NCBI RefSeq assembly: GCF_002407245.1
Contig: NZ_CP010681.1
Coordinates: 558,001 to 622,000, forward strand
From: Phaeobacter piscinae
GTDB lineage: Bacteria > Pseudomonadota > Alphaproteobacteria > Rhodobacterales > Rhodobacteraceae
DNA: 64,000 bases
Direction: 5' to 3'
The notes beneath the pieces are model-generated. The model searched no databases. It saw only the letters and a list, made by a program, of their open reading frames with translations, and was not told the DNA's origin. Below, piece by piece: positions 7,797-17,609 of this stretch. How positions within the stretch are numbered: position 1 is the first letter of the stretch; each line of letters begins with the position of its first letter. The position numbers and the translations under genes were made by a program.

Positions 7797-8462
7797 ATGA
7801 CCCCAGCCGAGATCGAAGCCCTGTTTACCCGCACCGATGGCGCTTATGCCTTTGCCCGCTGGGGGCGACCGATTGCACCGATTGTCTTTGGGGTGGAGGA
7901 CAGCACGCTGGCCACCGTCAAGGGCGCGATCGAGGCGGTGGTGACCCTTGCCGGGCATCAGATGGCGGAGACTGATCCCGAGCTGGGATCGAACCTGATG
8001 GTGTTTTTCTTCCGCGACTGGGACGAGTTGACAGGCGTGCCGGATCTGGACCGGCTGATCCCGGATCTGGCCCCGCTGGTGGCGCGTCTGAAACAGGCAG
8101 ATGCCAGCCAGTACCGCGCGTTTCGGTTTGACGATCAGGGCGGCATTCAGGCCTGTTTCGTGTTCCTGCGCATGGCCGGTGCTATGGCAAAACTGCCGGC
8201 CGAAACCCTGGCGCTGACGCAGGCGGTGCAGATGATGCTGACCTGGGGTGACAGCGCCTTTGCCGAGACCTCGCCGCTGGCGGTGCTGCCGGACACCGGC
8301 GCCACCATTCTGCGGCCCGAGATTGCCGGGGTGATTGCGGCTGCCTATGATCGGATGATGCCGGTTGCTGCCGCCGACCGCTCCCATGCGCTGCGCCTGT
8401 TTGCGCGGCTGCAAGCGCCGGTAACGCCGCCCGCAGATGACGCCAACCCGACCCGGCACTGA
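7797..8462 (+). CDS. Conserved hypothetical protein heading the tol block
   Basis: A soluble-looking protein of 221 residues that I cannot assign to a family. There is no signal peptide, membrane helix or clear catalytic motif. Alternating hydrophobic stretches (VMVFFF-like strand near the middle, then FVFLRMAGAMAKLP) suggest a compact alpha/beta fold. The ATG at 7797 follows GTGGAG. It ends 25 bases before ybgC on the same strand and is likely co-transcribed with ybgC-tolQRAB-pal, so a link to envelope maintenance is possible, but that is inference from position only. Confidence 0.7.
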   Translation: MTPAEIEALFTRTDGAYAFARWGRPIAPIVFGVEDSTLATVKGAIEAVVTLAGHQMAETDPELGSNLMVFFFRDWDELTGVPDLDRLIPDLAPLVARLKQADASQYRAFRFDDQGGIQACFVFLRMAGAMAKLPAETLALTQAVQMMLTWGDSAFAETSPLAVLPDTGATILRPEIAGVIAAAYDRMMPVAAADRSHALRLFARLQAPVTPPADDANPTRH

Positions 8463-8487
8463 GCCGTCGCCAGAGAGGCCCAGACAG

Positions 8488-8874
8488 ATGATCCACCGCT
8501 TCCCGGTTCGGGTATATTACGAAGACACCGACATGGGCGGGATCGTCTATCACGCCAATTATCTGCGCTTCATAGAACGAGCGCGCAGCGATTGGGTGCG
8601 CAACCTTGGCAATGATCAGAATGCCATGCGCGACGCCGGGCTTATCTGGGTGGTGCGCCGGATTGAGGCGGATTACCTAGCACCTGCTAAATTCGACGAG
8701 GCGCTGCGGATCGAGACCGAAGTGCAGAAGGTGACACCAGCGCGGCTCACCATGTCGCAGCAGGTGTTCCGTGGTGAGACCGAGCTGTTTCGCGCGATTG
8801 TCACCGTGGTTTGCGTCAATGCCGAGAGCGGTGCGCCGATCCGCCTTCCGGCAGAGATTCGCGCATTGCTGTAA
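8488..8874 (+). CDS. ybgC: Tol-Pal associated acyl-CoA thioesterase YbgC
   Basis: A 128-residue single hotdog-fold thioesterase that hydrolyses short-chain or lipid-related acyl-CoA in the cytoplasm. The family motif YYEDTDMGGIVYHANYLRF is near the N-terminus, with the catalytic Asp in the DTD segment and the following VYHANY helix. Length matches YbgC. It sits directly upstream of tolQ, as in most proteobacteria, separated by 114 bases. An earlier in-frame ATG at 8437 overlaps the preceding gene and is not needed for the fold. Confidence 0.93.
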   Translation: MIHRFPVRVYYEDTDMGGIVYHANYLRFIERARSDWVRNLGNDQNAMRDAGLIWVVRRIEADYLAPAKFDEALRIETEVQKVTPARLTMSQQVFRGETELFRAIVTVVCVNAESGAPIRLPAEIRALL

Positions 8875-8988
8875 CAATTGCTGCTCTCACAGCTGTTTCA
8901 TTGGCTTTTGGCCTTGAACTGCGATAGCCTTTTGCCAAATGAAAGCCGGAAAACGGCTGAAAGACGGCCAAAAACATAGAGCAGGTCC

Positions 8989-9684
8989 ATGGAAGCAGAA
9001 ACTCTGGCGTTGGCGCAGGAGATTGATTTCTCCATGTGGGGGCTATTTGAACGGGCGACCCTGACGGTCAAACTGGTGATGCTGATGCTGGTTGGCTCGT
9101 CGATCTGGTCCTGGGCCATTATCCTGCAGAAACTGATCAATTATCGCCTTGCCCGGCGCGAGGCGGCGGAGTTTGATCGCGCCTTCTGGTCGGGAGAGCC
9201 GCTGGATGGTCTGTTCGATCAGATCGGTCCGCAGCCCAAGGGGCAGTCGCAACGGATCTTTGCCGCTGGCATGACCGAATGGCGGCGCAGTCACCGCACC
9301 GACGGGGCGTTGATTGCCGGCGCGCAGGCGCGGATCGAACGGTCGATGGATGTCGCCATCGCCAAGGAAAGCGAACACGTCCAGAGCGGTCTGTCGATCC
9401 TGGCCACTGTTGGCTCTACCGCGCCTTTTGTTGGGCTGTTCGGCACCGTCTGGGGCATCATGACCGCCTTTATCGAGATTGCGGAGCAGCAGAACACCAA
9501 CCTCGCCGTTGTGGCGCCGGGCATTGCCGAGGCGCTGATGGCGACCGGTCTGGGGCTGCTGGCGGCGATTCCGGCGGTGATTTTCTACAACAAGCTGAGC
9601 GCGGACAGCGACCGGATCATCGGCAGCTATGAGGCCTTTGCTGATGAGTTTGCCACCATCCTCAGCCGTCAGCTGGATTCCTGA
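8989..9684 (+). CDS. tolQ: Tol-Pal system proton channel subunit TolQ
   Basis: Inner-membrane MotA/TolQ/ExbB family protein of 231 residues. With TolR it forms the proton channel that energises TolA. It has a first membrane helix at about residues 23-43 (KLVMLMLVGSSIWSWAII), a cytoplasmic loop, then two helices near 140-200 beginning TVGSTAPFVGLFGTVWGIM, the conserved pore-lining segment of the family. The start has an AGCAGG upstream. It is followed by tolR after three bases. Confidence 0.95.
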   Translation: MEAETLALAQEIDFSMWGLFERATLTVKLVMLMLVGSSIWSWAIILQKLINYRLARREAAEFDRAFWSGEPLDGLFDQIGPQPKGQSQRIFAAGMTEWRRSHRTDGALIAGAQARIERSMDVAIAKESEHVQSGLSILATVGSTAPFVGLFGTVWGIMTAFIEIAEQQNTNLAVVAPGIAEALMATGLGLLAAIPAVIFYNKLSADSDRIIGSYEAFADEFATILSRQLDS

Positions 9685-9687
9685 TCC

Positions 9688-10176
9688 ATGGGGGCCTCGG
9701 TTCAACCTTCCGCCGCCAACGGGCGACGCCGGGGACGGCGGCGCAGCCGTGCGCGGCCGATGGCGGAAATCAACGTCACGCCCTTTGTTGATGTGATGCT
9801 GGTATTGCTGATCATCTTCATGGTGGCCGCCCCTTTGATGACCGTGGGTGTGCCGGTGGAGTTGCCGAAAACCGCCGCCGGGGCCTTGCCCGGGGATGAG
9901 GAAGAGCCGCTGACCGTGACCATGACCGCCGGTGGTGAAATCCAGATCCAGACCACGCCTGTGGCCCCGGATGAGTTGATCGCCAAACTGCGCGCCATCG
10001 CGGCGGAGCGGTCCTCCGATCAGGTGTTCCTGCGTGCCGACGGGGCAATCCCTTATGAGGCGGTGATGCAGGTGATGGGCGCGCTGAACGCCGGTGGGTT
10101 CTCCAGCGTTGGGCTGGTGACCGATGTGGGTGGTCCGAGCCTTGACGGGCGGGCCGTCGACGATACCGGGCAATAG
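9688..10176 (+). CDS. tolR: Tol-Pal system protein TolR
   Basis: ExbD/TolR family protein of 162 residues with one membrane helix. Asp35 in the helix start (NVTPFVDVMLVLLIIF) is the proton-carrying residue of the channel. A strongly basic stretch (GRRRGRRRSRARP, residues 12-24) precedes the helix and should hold the N-terminus in the cytoplasm. The periplasmic domain fills residues 60-155. It follows tolQ closely and is 13 bases from the tolA start. Confidence 0.95.
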   Translation: MGASVQPSAANGRRRGRRRSRARPMAEINVTPFVDVMLVLLIIFMVAAPLMTVGVPVELPKTAAGALPGDEEEPLTVTMTAGGEIQIQTTPVAPDELIAKLRAIAAERSSDQVFLRADGAIPYEAVMQVMGALNAGGFSSVGLVTDVGGPSLDGRAVDDTGQ

Positions 10177-10189
10177 GCGGGGCACGGGT

Positions 10190-11359
10190 GTGCAGACCGG
10201 AACCAAGATCTCTCTTGCAGGCCACGGATTGCTGGCGGGCTGGGTTGTGTTCGGCGCCTGGTTTCCGTCTGAACCCCTGCCATTGGCGGTGCAGGATGTC
10301 GCGATCATCTCGACCGAGGAGTTCGCGCGTCTGAGCCAGCAGCGCGCGGCACCGGTGGTTACGGATACCGCAGGGGATCTGAGCCAGCCAGACCCGGATC
10401 CCGCGCCGGAGGTGACCCCGCCAACCCCGCCCGCGCCAGAGCCGCAGATCACCCAGCCCGAACCGGTGACTGTGCCTGATCCAGATCCTGAACTGACGGA
10501 GCGACCCGAACCGCAGCCGGTCGAGCCGACGCCGCCGGTGGCCGCGCCATCGCCACCGGATGTGCCGGATAGCACCAGCGTGACGCCCCAGCTGACCGAA
10601 CGCCCGCAGCTGCGCCCGGTTGATCGGGTTGCGCCAACACCTGTAGCACCACCGGAACCGGACACCCAGATTGCTGATGTGGCACAACCCGAAGTGTCCG
10701 ATGAGGTCGGGACCGAGCCGGCACAGGAGGCCCAGCAGGCCACCGCCGAGGCGGCGGCCAACGACCGGATCGTGACCGAGGAAGTTGAGGCCGAGACCGA
10801 GCAGGTGGCCAGCGCCGCCCCCGCGCAGTCCCTGCGCCCGCGGCGGCGCCCGGATCGGCCCACGCCAGCGGCCCAGCCCGAACCTGAGCCCGCATCTGAG
10901 CCTGAAACTGGGCAAGAGCCGGAACCTGCTGACCCCGCAACAGATCCAACCCCGGATCGCTCTGATGCGGTGGAGGATGCTCTCGCGGCCGCCCTCGCCG
11001 GTGGCGGCGAAGTAGACGCGCCGGAACCCTCTGGCCCGCCGCTGACCAGTGGCGAGAAGGACGCGCTGCGGGTTGCGGTGCAGCAATGCTGGAACGTTGG
11101 CTCGCTCTCGTCGGAGGCGCTGCGCACCACCGTTGTGGTCTCCGTCGCACTGACACAGGATGGCCGTCCTGAGGAGGGCAGCATTCGGATGTTGTCCAGT
11201 ACCGGGGGATCAGGATCGGCGGCCAATCAGGCCTTCGGCGCGGCGCGACGGGCGATTTTGCGCTGCGGTGCGCGCGGCTTCCAACTTCCGTCTGACAAAT
11301 ATGCGCAATGGCGTAATATCGAAATGACCTTCAATCCCGAAAGGATGCGGATCAAATGA
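10190..11359 (+). CDS. tolA: Cell envelope integrity protein TolA
   Basis: A 389-residue protein that spans the periplasm and links the TolQR motor to TolB-Pal. It has one N-terminal membrane anchor ([14 protein letters not shown]), a very long Pro/Glu-rich middle (about residues 45-290, full of PEP and EPE runs instead of the Ala/Lys helix of enterics), and a C-terminal TolA domain with a cysteine pair (QQCWN and LRCGARG) that probably forms a disulfide. GTG at 10190 is the best start, since reading further upstream runs into tolR. It overlaps tolB by four bases (ATGA). Confidence 0.9.
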   Translation: MQTGTKISLAGHGLLAGWVVFGAWFPSEPLPLAVQDVAIISTEEFARLSQQRAAPVVTDTAGDLSQPDPDPAPEVTPPTPPAPEPQITQPEPVTVPDPDPELTERPEPQPVEPTPPVAAPSPPDVPDSTSVTPQLTERPQLRPVDRVAPTPVAPPEPDTQIADVAQPEVSDEVGTEPAQEAQQATAEAAANDRIVTEEVEAETEQVASAAPAQSLRPRRRPDRPTPAAQPEPEPASEPETGQEPEPADPATDPTPDRSDAVEDALAAALAGGGEVDAPEPSGPPLTSGEKDALRVAVQQCWNVGSLSSEALRTTVVVSVALTQDGRPEEGSIRMLSSTGGSGSAANQAFGAARRAILRCGARGFQLPSDKYAQWRNIEMTFNPERMRIK

Positions 11360-12696
11360 GGACATATCTGGCAACGCTCGTGATGGGCGCGACCCTGCTG
11401 GGAGCGGCGGTGATGACGTCTGCTCTGCCTGCGCAGGCACAGGATGGCCCCTTGCGGATCGAAATCACCGACGGGGTGATCGAACCCTTGCCCTATGCGG
11501 TGCCCGGCTTTGTGCCCGAAACCCCTGCTGCGGCGGAACTGGCGCGCGATATCTCGCGGGTGATTGCAGCGGACCTGAGCGGCACCGGCCTGTTTCGCGA
11601 GGTGCCGGCCTCGGCCCATATCTCCAAAGTCACCGATTTTGACGCCGCCGTGTCCTATGCCGACTGGAAGGCGGTGAATGCGCAGGCGCTGATCACCGGC
11701 GCGCTCAGCGTCAATGGCAACCGTCTGACAGTGCGGTTCCGGGGCTATGATGTCTTTGCGGAGAAGGAACTGGGCACCGGGCTGCAATTCTCCGGCACCA
11801 CCGATGGCTGGCGGCGCATGGCGCATAAGGTGGCGGATGTGATCTACAGCCGCATCACCGGCGAGAGCGGCTATTTCGACAGCCGTGTGGTGTTTGTCTC
11901 CGAAAGCGGTCCGAAGAATGACCGGCGCAAGCGGCTGGCGATCATGGATTACGATGGCGCCAATGTGCAGTATCTGACCAACAGCGCCTCCATCGTGCTG
12001 GCGCCGCGATTCTCCCCCACCGGTGACCGGGTGCTTTATACCAGCTATGAGAGCGGCTTCCCCCAGATCCACGTGCTGGATGTGGGCAGCGTTCAACGCC
12101 GGGTTCTGTCGGCGGACAATGGCATCATGAGTTTTGCGCCGCGCTTTGCCCCGGATGGGCGCACGGTGGTCTATTCGCAGTCACAGGGCGGCAATACTGA
12201 TATCTTCACCATGAATATCGACACCGGCGCCCGCACCCGCCTGACCAGTGCGCCGTCGATTGAAACGGCCCCGTCGTTTTCGCCGGATGGCAGTCAGATT
12301 GTTTTTGAAAGCGACCGTTCCGGCGCGCCGCAGCTTTATGTGATGGCGGCCACCGGCGGTGAGGCCCGGCGGATCAGCTTTGGCGCGGGGCGCTATGGAA
12401 CGCCGGTGTGGTCGCCGCGCGGCGACATGATTGCCTTTACCAAACAGAACAAGGGGCGGTTCCACATTGGTGTCATGCGCACGGATGGCAGCGAGGAACG
12501 TCTGTTGACGGCGTCCTTCCTGGATGAGGGGCCAACCTGGTCGCCCAACGGTCGGGTGATCATGTTCACCCGCGAGACCCAGGGCGCCAGCGGTCGGGCG
12601 CTGCTTTACTCGGTGGATGTGTCAGGGCGCAATCTGAAACCGGTGCGCACGCCGGATGGCGCGTCGGACCCGGCATGGTCACCGCTACAGAACTGA
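11356..12696 (+). CDS. tolB: Tol-Pal system beta-propeller protein TolB
   Basis: Periplasmic partner of Pal and TolA, 446 residues. A signal peptide ends at about residue 30 (SALPAQAQ). The N-terminal TolB domain ([13 protein letters not shown] onward) is followed by a beta-propeller made of WD40-like PD40 repeats; the phrases [40 protein letters not shown] and [10 protein letters not shown] mark five blades. It overlaps tolA by ATGA and is followed by a 121-base gap with a stem-loop before pal. Confidence 0.96.
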   Translation: MRTYLATLVMGATLLGAAVMTSALPAQAQDGPLRIEITDGVIEPLPYAVPGFVPETPAAAELARDISRVIAADLSGTGLFREVPASAHISKVTDFDAAVSYADWKAVNAQALITGALSVNGNRLTVRFRGYDVFAEKELGTGLQFSGTTDGWRRMAHKVADVIYSRITGESGYFDSRVVFVSESGPKNDRRKRLAIMDYDGANVQYLTNSASIVLAPRFSPTGDRVLYTSYESGFPQIHVLDVGSVQRRVLSADNGIMSFAPRFAPDGRTVVYSQSQGGNTDIFTMNIDTGARTRLTSAPSIETAPSFSPDGSQIVFESDRSGAPQLYVMAATGGEARRISFGAGRYGTPVWSPRGDMIAFTKQNKGRFHIGVMRTDGSEERLLTASFLDEGPTWSPNGRVIMFTRETQGASGRALLYSVDVSGRNLKPVRTPDGASDPAWSPLQN

Positions 12697-12701
12697 GGTG
12701 T

Positions 12702-12731
12702 CGCGCGCCTGCCATGCCGGCCCGGCGCGCG
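12702..12731 (+). repeat. Intercistronic stem-loop between tolB and pal
   Basis: CGCGCGCC (12702-12709) pairs with GGCGCGCG (12724-12731), an 8-bp all-GC stem with a 14-base loop that can add a GCC/GGC inner pair. It lies six bases after the tolB stop and has no T-run. It could mark the end of a processed tolB transcript or shield the upstream mRNA while Pal, needed in much larger amounts, is expressed separately. Confidence 0.5.
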
Positions 12732-12817
12732 CGCCAGAACCAAAGACCAAAGTGGCAGCGGCATCAGCGCTGTGATAAATCTGGTGCAAGATATGGAAAC
12801 GGGACGAGGCGGACATC

Positions 12818-13327
12818 ATGAGTGGTTTGACAAAAGCAATGCTGGTGGCAGCGGCATTGGGACTGAGTGCCTGTGCAGGCAATCCCTGGGACGACACGGC
12901 TGGGGGCAATGGCTCCGCTGCGGGAGCGGGGGCAGGCGCCGCGGGACAGCTTGACCCCAGGAGCCCGGCCTATTTCCAGCAAACCGTTGGCGACCGGGTG
13001 TTGTTTGCCGTGGACCAATCGACGCTGTCGCCCGCCGCACAAAGCGTCCTGCAGGGGCAGGCGCGCTGGCTCACTGCGAACCCGGATTATGTGGTCACCA
13101 TCGAAGGCCACGCGGATGAGCAGGGCACGCGGGAATATAACCTCGCCCTCGGCGCGCGCCGCGCCAATGCCGCGCGGGAATATCTGCTGTCGCAGGGGGT
13201 GGCGGGCAACCGTCTGCAGGTCGTCAGCTTTGGCAAGGAACGCCCGCTGGAGATCTGCTCGAACGAGGCCTGCTACACCAAGAACCGTCGCGCGGTCACC
13301 GTGCTGGCGGGTGGCCTGACGGGGTAA
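12818..13327 (+). CDS. pal: Peptidoglycan-associated lipoprotein Pal
   Basis: Outer-membrane lipoprotein of 169 residues that binds peptidoglycan. The lipobox LSAC gives a lipidated Cys19, followed by a Gly/Ala-rich tether (to about residue 45) and an OmpA-like domain. Its peptidoglycan-binding motif reads EGHADEQGTREYNLALGARR. GAGG upstream supports the start. It follows tolB and is followed by cpoB after six bases. Confidence 0.96.
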   Translation: MSGLTKAMLVAAALGLSACAGNPWDDTAGGNGSAAGAGAGAAGQLDPRSPAYFQQTVGDRVLFAVDQSTLSPAAQSVLQGQARWLTANPDYVVTIEGHADEQGTREYNLALGARRANAAREYLLSQGVAGNRLQVVSFGKERPLEICSNEACYTKNRRAVTVLAGGLTG

Positions 13328-13333
13328 ACGATC

Positions 13334-14176
13334 ATGCAACTGCGTCCTTTAGCGATTGCCGCCCTTGCGCTGGTGCTGGCCATGCCGCCGTTGATGGCGC
13401 GGGCACAGGATGACCAAACGCTTGCTGATATCCGTCAGGAGCTGACGGTTCTGCACGTGGAGATTCAGCGATTGAAGCGAGAAATGTCGACCACCGGCAG
13501 CCCGCAGACCAATGTCGCAGGGGACAGCGTGCTGGACCGTGTCAGCGCCATTGAGGCGGAGCTGCAGCGGCTGACCGCGCAGACCGAACAACTGTCTTAC
13601 CGGGTGGATCGCGTGGTGCAGGATGGCACCAACCGGATCGGTGATCTTGAGTTCCGGCTGGTGGAGCTGGAAGGCGGCGATATCTCGCAGCTGGGGGAGA
13701 CCACCACGCTTGGCGGTGGGGACTTGCCCGAAGGTGGCGCACCGGCCCTGCCCGCGACGCCGGGCACCGCAGTTGATACCACCTCTGAGCTGGCGGTTGG
13801 CGAACAGGCGGATTTCGATGCCGCCAAGGCCGCGCTGGACAGCGGTGCCTATCAGGAGGCGGCAGAGAAATTCGCAGCCTTCACACAGGCATATCCCGGC
13901 AGCCCTCTGGCAGCTGCGGTGGAATATAACCGTGGCAAGGCGCTGGACGGCCTGGGCGACACCCGCGAGGCCGCACGGGCCTATCTGGCGTCCTTCTCTG
14001 GCAATGCGACGGGCGAGACCGCGCCAAAAGCCCTGTTTGAACTGGGGGCAGCACTGGGGCGGCTGGGGCAGACCAGCCAGGCCTGCGTGACCCTCGCTGA
14101 GGTTGGCAGCCGGTTCCCCGGCGCCGCTGAGACCGCGGCAGCGGAGGCCGAGCGCGCCAAACTGGCCTGCAATTGA
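13334..14176 (+). CDS. cpoB: Cell division coordinator CpoB (YbgF)
   Basis: Periplasmic protein of 280 residues that couples Tol function to septal peptidoglycan synthesis in E. coli. It has a signal peptide (to about residue 24, MARAQD), a coiled-coil region at about residues 27-115 with heptad-like EIQRLKREM and AEQLSYRVDRV segments, a Gly/Pro linker, and three TPR-like repeats from about residue 158 (AKAALDSGAYQEAAEKFAAF, YNRGKALDGLGDTREAARAY, LFELGAALGRLGQ). It overlaps the tilS start by four bases. Confidence 0.9.
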   Translation: MQLRPLAIAALALVLAMPPLMARAQDDQTLADIRQELTVLHVEIQRLKREMSTTGSPQTNVAGDSVLDRVSAIEAELQRLTAQTEQLSYRVDRVVQDGTNRIGDLEFRLVELEGGDISQLGETTTLGGGDLPEGGAPALPATPGTAVDTTSELAVGEQADFDAAKAALDSGAYQEAAEKFAAFTQAYPGSPLAAAVEYNRGKALDGLGDTREAARAYLASFSGNATGETAPKALFELGAALGRLGQTSQACVTLAEVGSRFPGAAETAAAEAERAKLACN

Positions 14177-15435
14177 CCCGCCCCGACCGGGATATCCTGG
14201 CCATCGTGCAGGAGCAGTTCCGATCTGCCCTGCCCGCAAGGTTGGGGGTCGCGGTTTCGGGAGGGGGTGATTCGATGGCGCTCATGCATTTGCTGCATGA
14301 GTGTTTTTCCGATGTTGGTGTTGAGATTTGTGTCGCGACCGTGGACCACGGGTTGCGCCCGACCTCCGGCGCGGAGGCGCAGATGGTAGCGGGCGCCGCT
14401 GCCAAACTGGGCATGGCTCATGACATCCTGCAATGGTGTGACCGCCCGACGGCAGGGCAGGCGGGCAATCTGCAGGAACAGGCCCGCACTGCGCGCTATG
14501 CGCTGCTGACCTCCTGGGCGCAGTTGAATGACATCTCCACTGTTGCGCTGGGGCATACGGCGGATGATCAGGCCGAAACGCTGCTGATGCGGCTGGGCCG
14601 GTCGTCGGGCGTCTCTGGCCTGTCGGCGATGTCGCGCAGCCGGGCCATGGAGGGGGTGACGCTGCTGCGCCCGCTGCTGGAGGTCACACGCGAAGAGCTG
14701 CGCGAATATCTGCGCGCCCGTGATTGCCACTGGGTCGAGGATCCGAGCAATGAAGATGCCCGGTTCGAACGGGTCAGGGTGCGTCAGGCAATGGACGCGC
14801 TGGCACCGCTGGGGTTGACGGTGGAGCGGCTTGCCGCCGTGGCGCGCAATATGGGCACCGCCCGTGAAGCGCTGGATTGGTATACGTTTTTGGCTGCCCG
14901 GGACATGGCGGAGGTGCGCGATGGCGCGATTGTGATCGACCAGCGCCAGTTTCGCACCCTGCCGGACGAAATCGCCCATCGGCTGTTGGTGCGGTCGGTG
15001 CAATGGGTCAGCGGGGCGGTGCATCCGCCACGCCGGGAACCTATGGTCAAGGCGCGCGATGCGGTGCGCCACGGGGGGTCCTTCACCCTTGGGGGGTGCC
15101 GGATGATCACCCGCAGGCAGCGCACCTGGATTTGCCGCGAATATAAACCGGTCGCCGAAGAGGTGGCGCTGCCGGGCAAAATCTGGGACCAGCGCTGGCG
15201 GGTTTTTGGCGGAGAGGTGACGGATCACGAGGTGCGCGCGCTGGGGCCGGAGGGGTTGCTGCATTGCCCTGACTGGCGCCGGGCCGATGTGCCGGGCGCG
15301 GTTTTGCAGGCGACGCCGGCGGTGTGGAAACAGGATCAGTTGATTGCCGCCCCATTGGCGGGAAATGGCAACGGATGGTCCGCAGAACTGGTCCAGAACA
15401 GCGAAGAGTTCTTCACAGCTCTTTTATCGCATTGA
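14173..15435 (+). CDS. tilS: tRNA(Ile)-lysidine synthase TilS
   Basis: ATP-dependent enzyme that turns cytidine 34 of the CAU-anticodon isoleucine tRNA into lysidine. The PP-loop SGGGDS is at residues 29-34, followed by DHGLRPTSGAEAQ, and HTADDQAETLLMRLGRSSG in the catalytic domain; WVEDPSNEDARFERVRVR is the substrate-binding signature. The C-terminal part of the 420 residues is more variable. The start is TTG overlapping the cpoB stop (TTGA), which suggests translational coupling. Confidence 0.93.
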   Translation: MTRPDRDILAIVQEQFRSALPARLGVAVSGGGDSMALMHLLHECFSDVGVEICVATVDHGLRPTSGAEAQMVAGAAAKLGMAHDILQWCDRPTAGQAGNLQEQARTARYALLTSWAQLNDISTVALGHTADDQAETLLMRLGRSSGVSGLSAMSRSRAMEGVTLLRPLLEVTREELREYLRARDCHWVEDPSNEDARFERVRVRQAMDALAPLGLTVERLAAVARNMGTAREALDWYTFLAARDMAEVRDGAIVIDQRQFRTLPDEIAHRLLVRSVQWVSGAVHPPRREPMVKARDAVRHGGSFTLGGCRMITRRQRTWICREYKPVAEEVALPGKIWDQRWRVFGGEVTDHEVRALGPEGLLHCPDWRRADVPGAVLQATPAVWKQDQLIAAPLAGNGNGWSAELVQNSEEFFTALLSH

Positions 15436-15512
15436 ACCTCAGTGAAGTATCCCTATTTTAGAGGCAACGAAGGCGGCCTGCCAGGTGCGCCTCGCATATT
15501 GGGAGACTTTCC

Positions 15513-17426
15513 TTGGGCAACGTACGCAATATCGCCTTTTGGGTTGTTCTGTTTGTGCTCGTCTTGGCGCTGTTCAACTTGTTCAGTGGTTCCGGCAGCA
15601 CCATGCAGAGCCGAGAGAAGACTTTTTCTGACTTTGTCAGCGCGGTTGAAAACGGCAATGTCAGCACTGTGACGCTGGATGGCGAACAGGTTCGCTACAC
15701 CACGTCGGACGGCCAGAACTTCATGACCATCAAACCCGGCGATGCCGAGGTGACCACGCTGTTGATCGACAACAACATCCCGGTGCGCGCTGAAAAGCAG
15801 CAGCAGTCCGGGTTCCAGTCGTTCCTGCTGACGCTGTTGCCCTTCCTGCTGCTGATTGGTGTCTGGATCTATTTCATGAACCGGATGCAGGGCGGCGGCA
15901 AAGGGGGCGCCATGGGCTTTGGCAAATCCAAAGCCAAGATGCTGACCGAGAAGCATGGCCGCGTGACCTTTGACGATGTCGCGGGCATTGATGAGGCTAA
16001 GGAAGAGCTGGAAGAGATCGTTGAATTCCTGCGCAACCCGCAGAAATTCTCCCGTCTGGGCGGCAAAATCCCCAAAGGCGCGCTGCTGGTGGGCCCTCCG
16101 GGGACTGGTAAGACGCTGCTGGCGCGGGCCATTGCCGGCGAGGCCGGTGTGCCGTTCTTCACCATCTCTGGCTCTGATTTCGTCGAGATGTTTGTCGGCG
16201 TCGGTGCCTCCCGTGTGCGCGACATGTTCGAGCAGGCGAAGAAGAACGCGCCCTGTATTGTTTTCATCGATGAAATCGACGCTGTGGGTCGCCATCGTGG
16301 TGCCGGCTACGGCGGTGGCAATGATGAGCGCGAGCAGACGCTGAACCAGCTGCTGGTTGAGATGGATGGCTTTGAAGCCAACGAAGGCGTGATCATCCTG
16401 GCCGCGACCAACCGTAAGGACGTGCTGGACCCTGCGCTGCTGCGTCCGGGCCGGTTTGACCGCAACGTCACCGTCGGCAACCCCGACATCAAGGGCCGTG
16501 AGAAAATCCTTGGCGTGCATGCGCGCAAGACGCCTCTGGGCCCGGATGTGGATCTGCGCATCATCGCGCGCGGCACCCCCGGTTTCTCGGGCGCGGATCT
16601 GGCCAATCTGGTGAATGAGGCCGCGCTGATGGCCGCCCGCGTCGGACGCCGTTTTGTCACCATGGAAGATTTCGAATCGGCCAAGGACAAGGTGATGATG
16701 GGGGCGGAGCGTCGGTCCATGGTGCTGACGCAGGATCAGAAGGAAAAAACCGCCTACCACGAAGCGGGCCACGCGGTTGTCGGTTTGGAATTGCCGCTGT
16801 GTGATCCGGTCTATAAGGCAACGATCATTCCGCGCGGTGGTGCGCTGGGGATGGTGGTGTCGCTGCCCGAAATGGACCGGCTGAACTATCACCGGGATGA
16901 ATGTCAGCAGAAACTGGCGATGACCATGGCCGGCAAGGCGGCTGAGGTGATCAAATACGGCGAGGATCATGTCTCTAACGGTCCGGCGGGCGACATCCAG
17001 CAGGCCAGCCAGCTGGCGCGGGCCATGGTGCTGCGCTGGGGTATGTCGGACAAGGTCGGCAATATCGACTACGCCGAAGCGCATGAGGGTTATTCCGGCA
17101 ACACCGCTGGCTTCTCGGTCTCTGCCAACACCAAGGAACTGATCGAGGATGAGGTGAAACGCTTTATCCAGCAGGGTTATGATCAGGCGTTGCAGATCCT
17201 CAAAGACAAGAATGAGGAATGGGAACGGCTGGCGCAGGGGCTCTTGGAATATGAGACCCTCACCGGTGACGAGATCAAACGCGTGATGAAGGGCGACCCG
17301 CCACAGGCGGGCGAAGATGAGGGCGACGATGCCGACACCGGCGGCGCCTCGGTCACCGCGATCCCGAAGGCCAAGCCGAAGAAGTCCGCATCGGATGATG
17401 GCCTGGCGCCGGAGCCGTCTTCCTGA
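15513..17426 (+). CDS. ftsH: ATP-dependent zinc metalloprotease FtsH
   Basis: Membrane-anchored AAA+ protease of 637 residues that degrades misfolded membrane proteins and selected regulators. Two N-terminal membrane helices (about 6-25 and 108-129) flank a small periplasmic domain. The AAA module has Walker A GPPGTGKT at 194-201, Walker [10 protein letters not shown] and the second-region-of-homology arginines (RPGRFDR). Zinc-binding HEAGH is at 416-420. The tail is acidic and Lys/Ala-rich. The TTG start at 15513 has GGGAG seven bases upstream; no ATG fits the conserved N-terminus better. Follows tilS. Confidence 0.96.
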   Translation: MGNVRNIAFWVVLFVLVLALFNLFSGSGSTMQSREKTFSDFVSAVENGNVSTVTLDGEQVRYTTSDGQNFMTIKPGDAEVTTLLIDNNIPVRAEKQQQSGFQSFLLTLLPFLLLIGVWIYFMNRMQGGGKGGAMGFGKSKAKMLTEKHGRVTFDDVAGIDEAKEELEEIVEFLRNPQKFSRLGGKIPKGALLVGPPGTGKTLLARAIAGEAGVPFFTISGSDFVEMFVGVGASRVRDMFEQAKKNAPCIVFIDEIDAVGRHRGAGYGGGNDEREQTLNQLLVEMDGFEANEGVIILAATNRKDVLDPALLRPGRFDRNVTVGNPDIKGREKILGVHARKTPLGPDVDLRIIARGTPGFSGADLANLVNEAALMAARVGRRFVTMEDFESAKDKVMMGAERRSMVLTQDQKEKTAYHEAGHAVVGLELPLCDPVYKATIIPRGGALGMVVSLPEMDRLNYHRDECQQKLAMTMAGKAAEVIKYGEDHVSNGPAGDIQQASQLARAMVLRWGMSDKVGNIDYAEAHEGYSGNTAGFSVSANTKELIEDEVKRFIQQGYDQALQILKDKNEEWERLAQGLLEYETLTGDEIKRVMKGDPPQAGEDEGDDADTGGASVTAIPKAKPKKSASDDGLAPEPSS

Positions 17427-17455
17427 CGGTAAGGCATTCAGAATACTGCAAAACC

Positions 17456-17488
17456 AAACCCGGTCCCCAACAGGTGGCCGGGTTTTTT
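17456..17488 (+). terminator. Rho-independent terminator after ftsH
   Basis: AAACCCGG (17456-17463) pairs with CCGGGTTT (17478-17485), and the T-run continues to six Ts. A good plus-strand terminator 30 bases after the ftsH stop, closing the tol-tilS-ftsH block. Confidence 0.8.
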
Positions 17489-17609
17489 GATGCGCTGGGT
17501 GTGATGCACCGACGGCGAGCCATAGGGGCTGTTGCAGGGCTGGTCAGACACCGGGCGCGTGCCTATGGTGACGCTGATTTGTCAGGTTATTTTGCAGTGG
17601 AGATGCCCC

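Noticed and set aside
9043..11226. Long minus-strand open frame opposite tolQRA
   Set aside because: Low-complexity Ser/Gly-rich product caused by the reverse complement of Pro/Glu codons in tolA.
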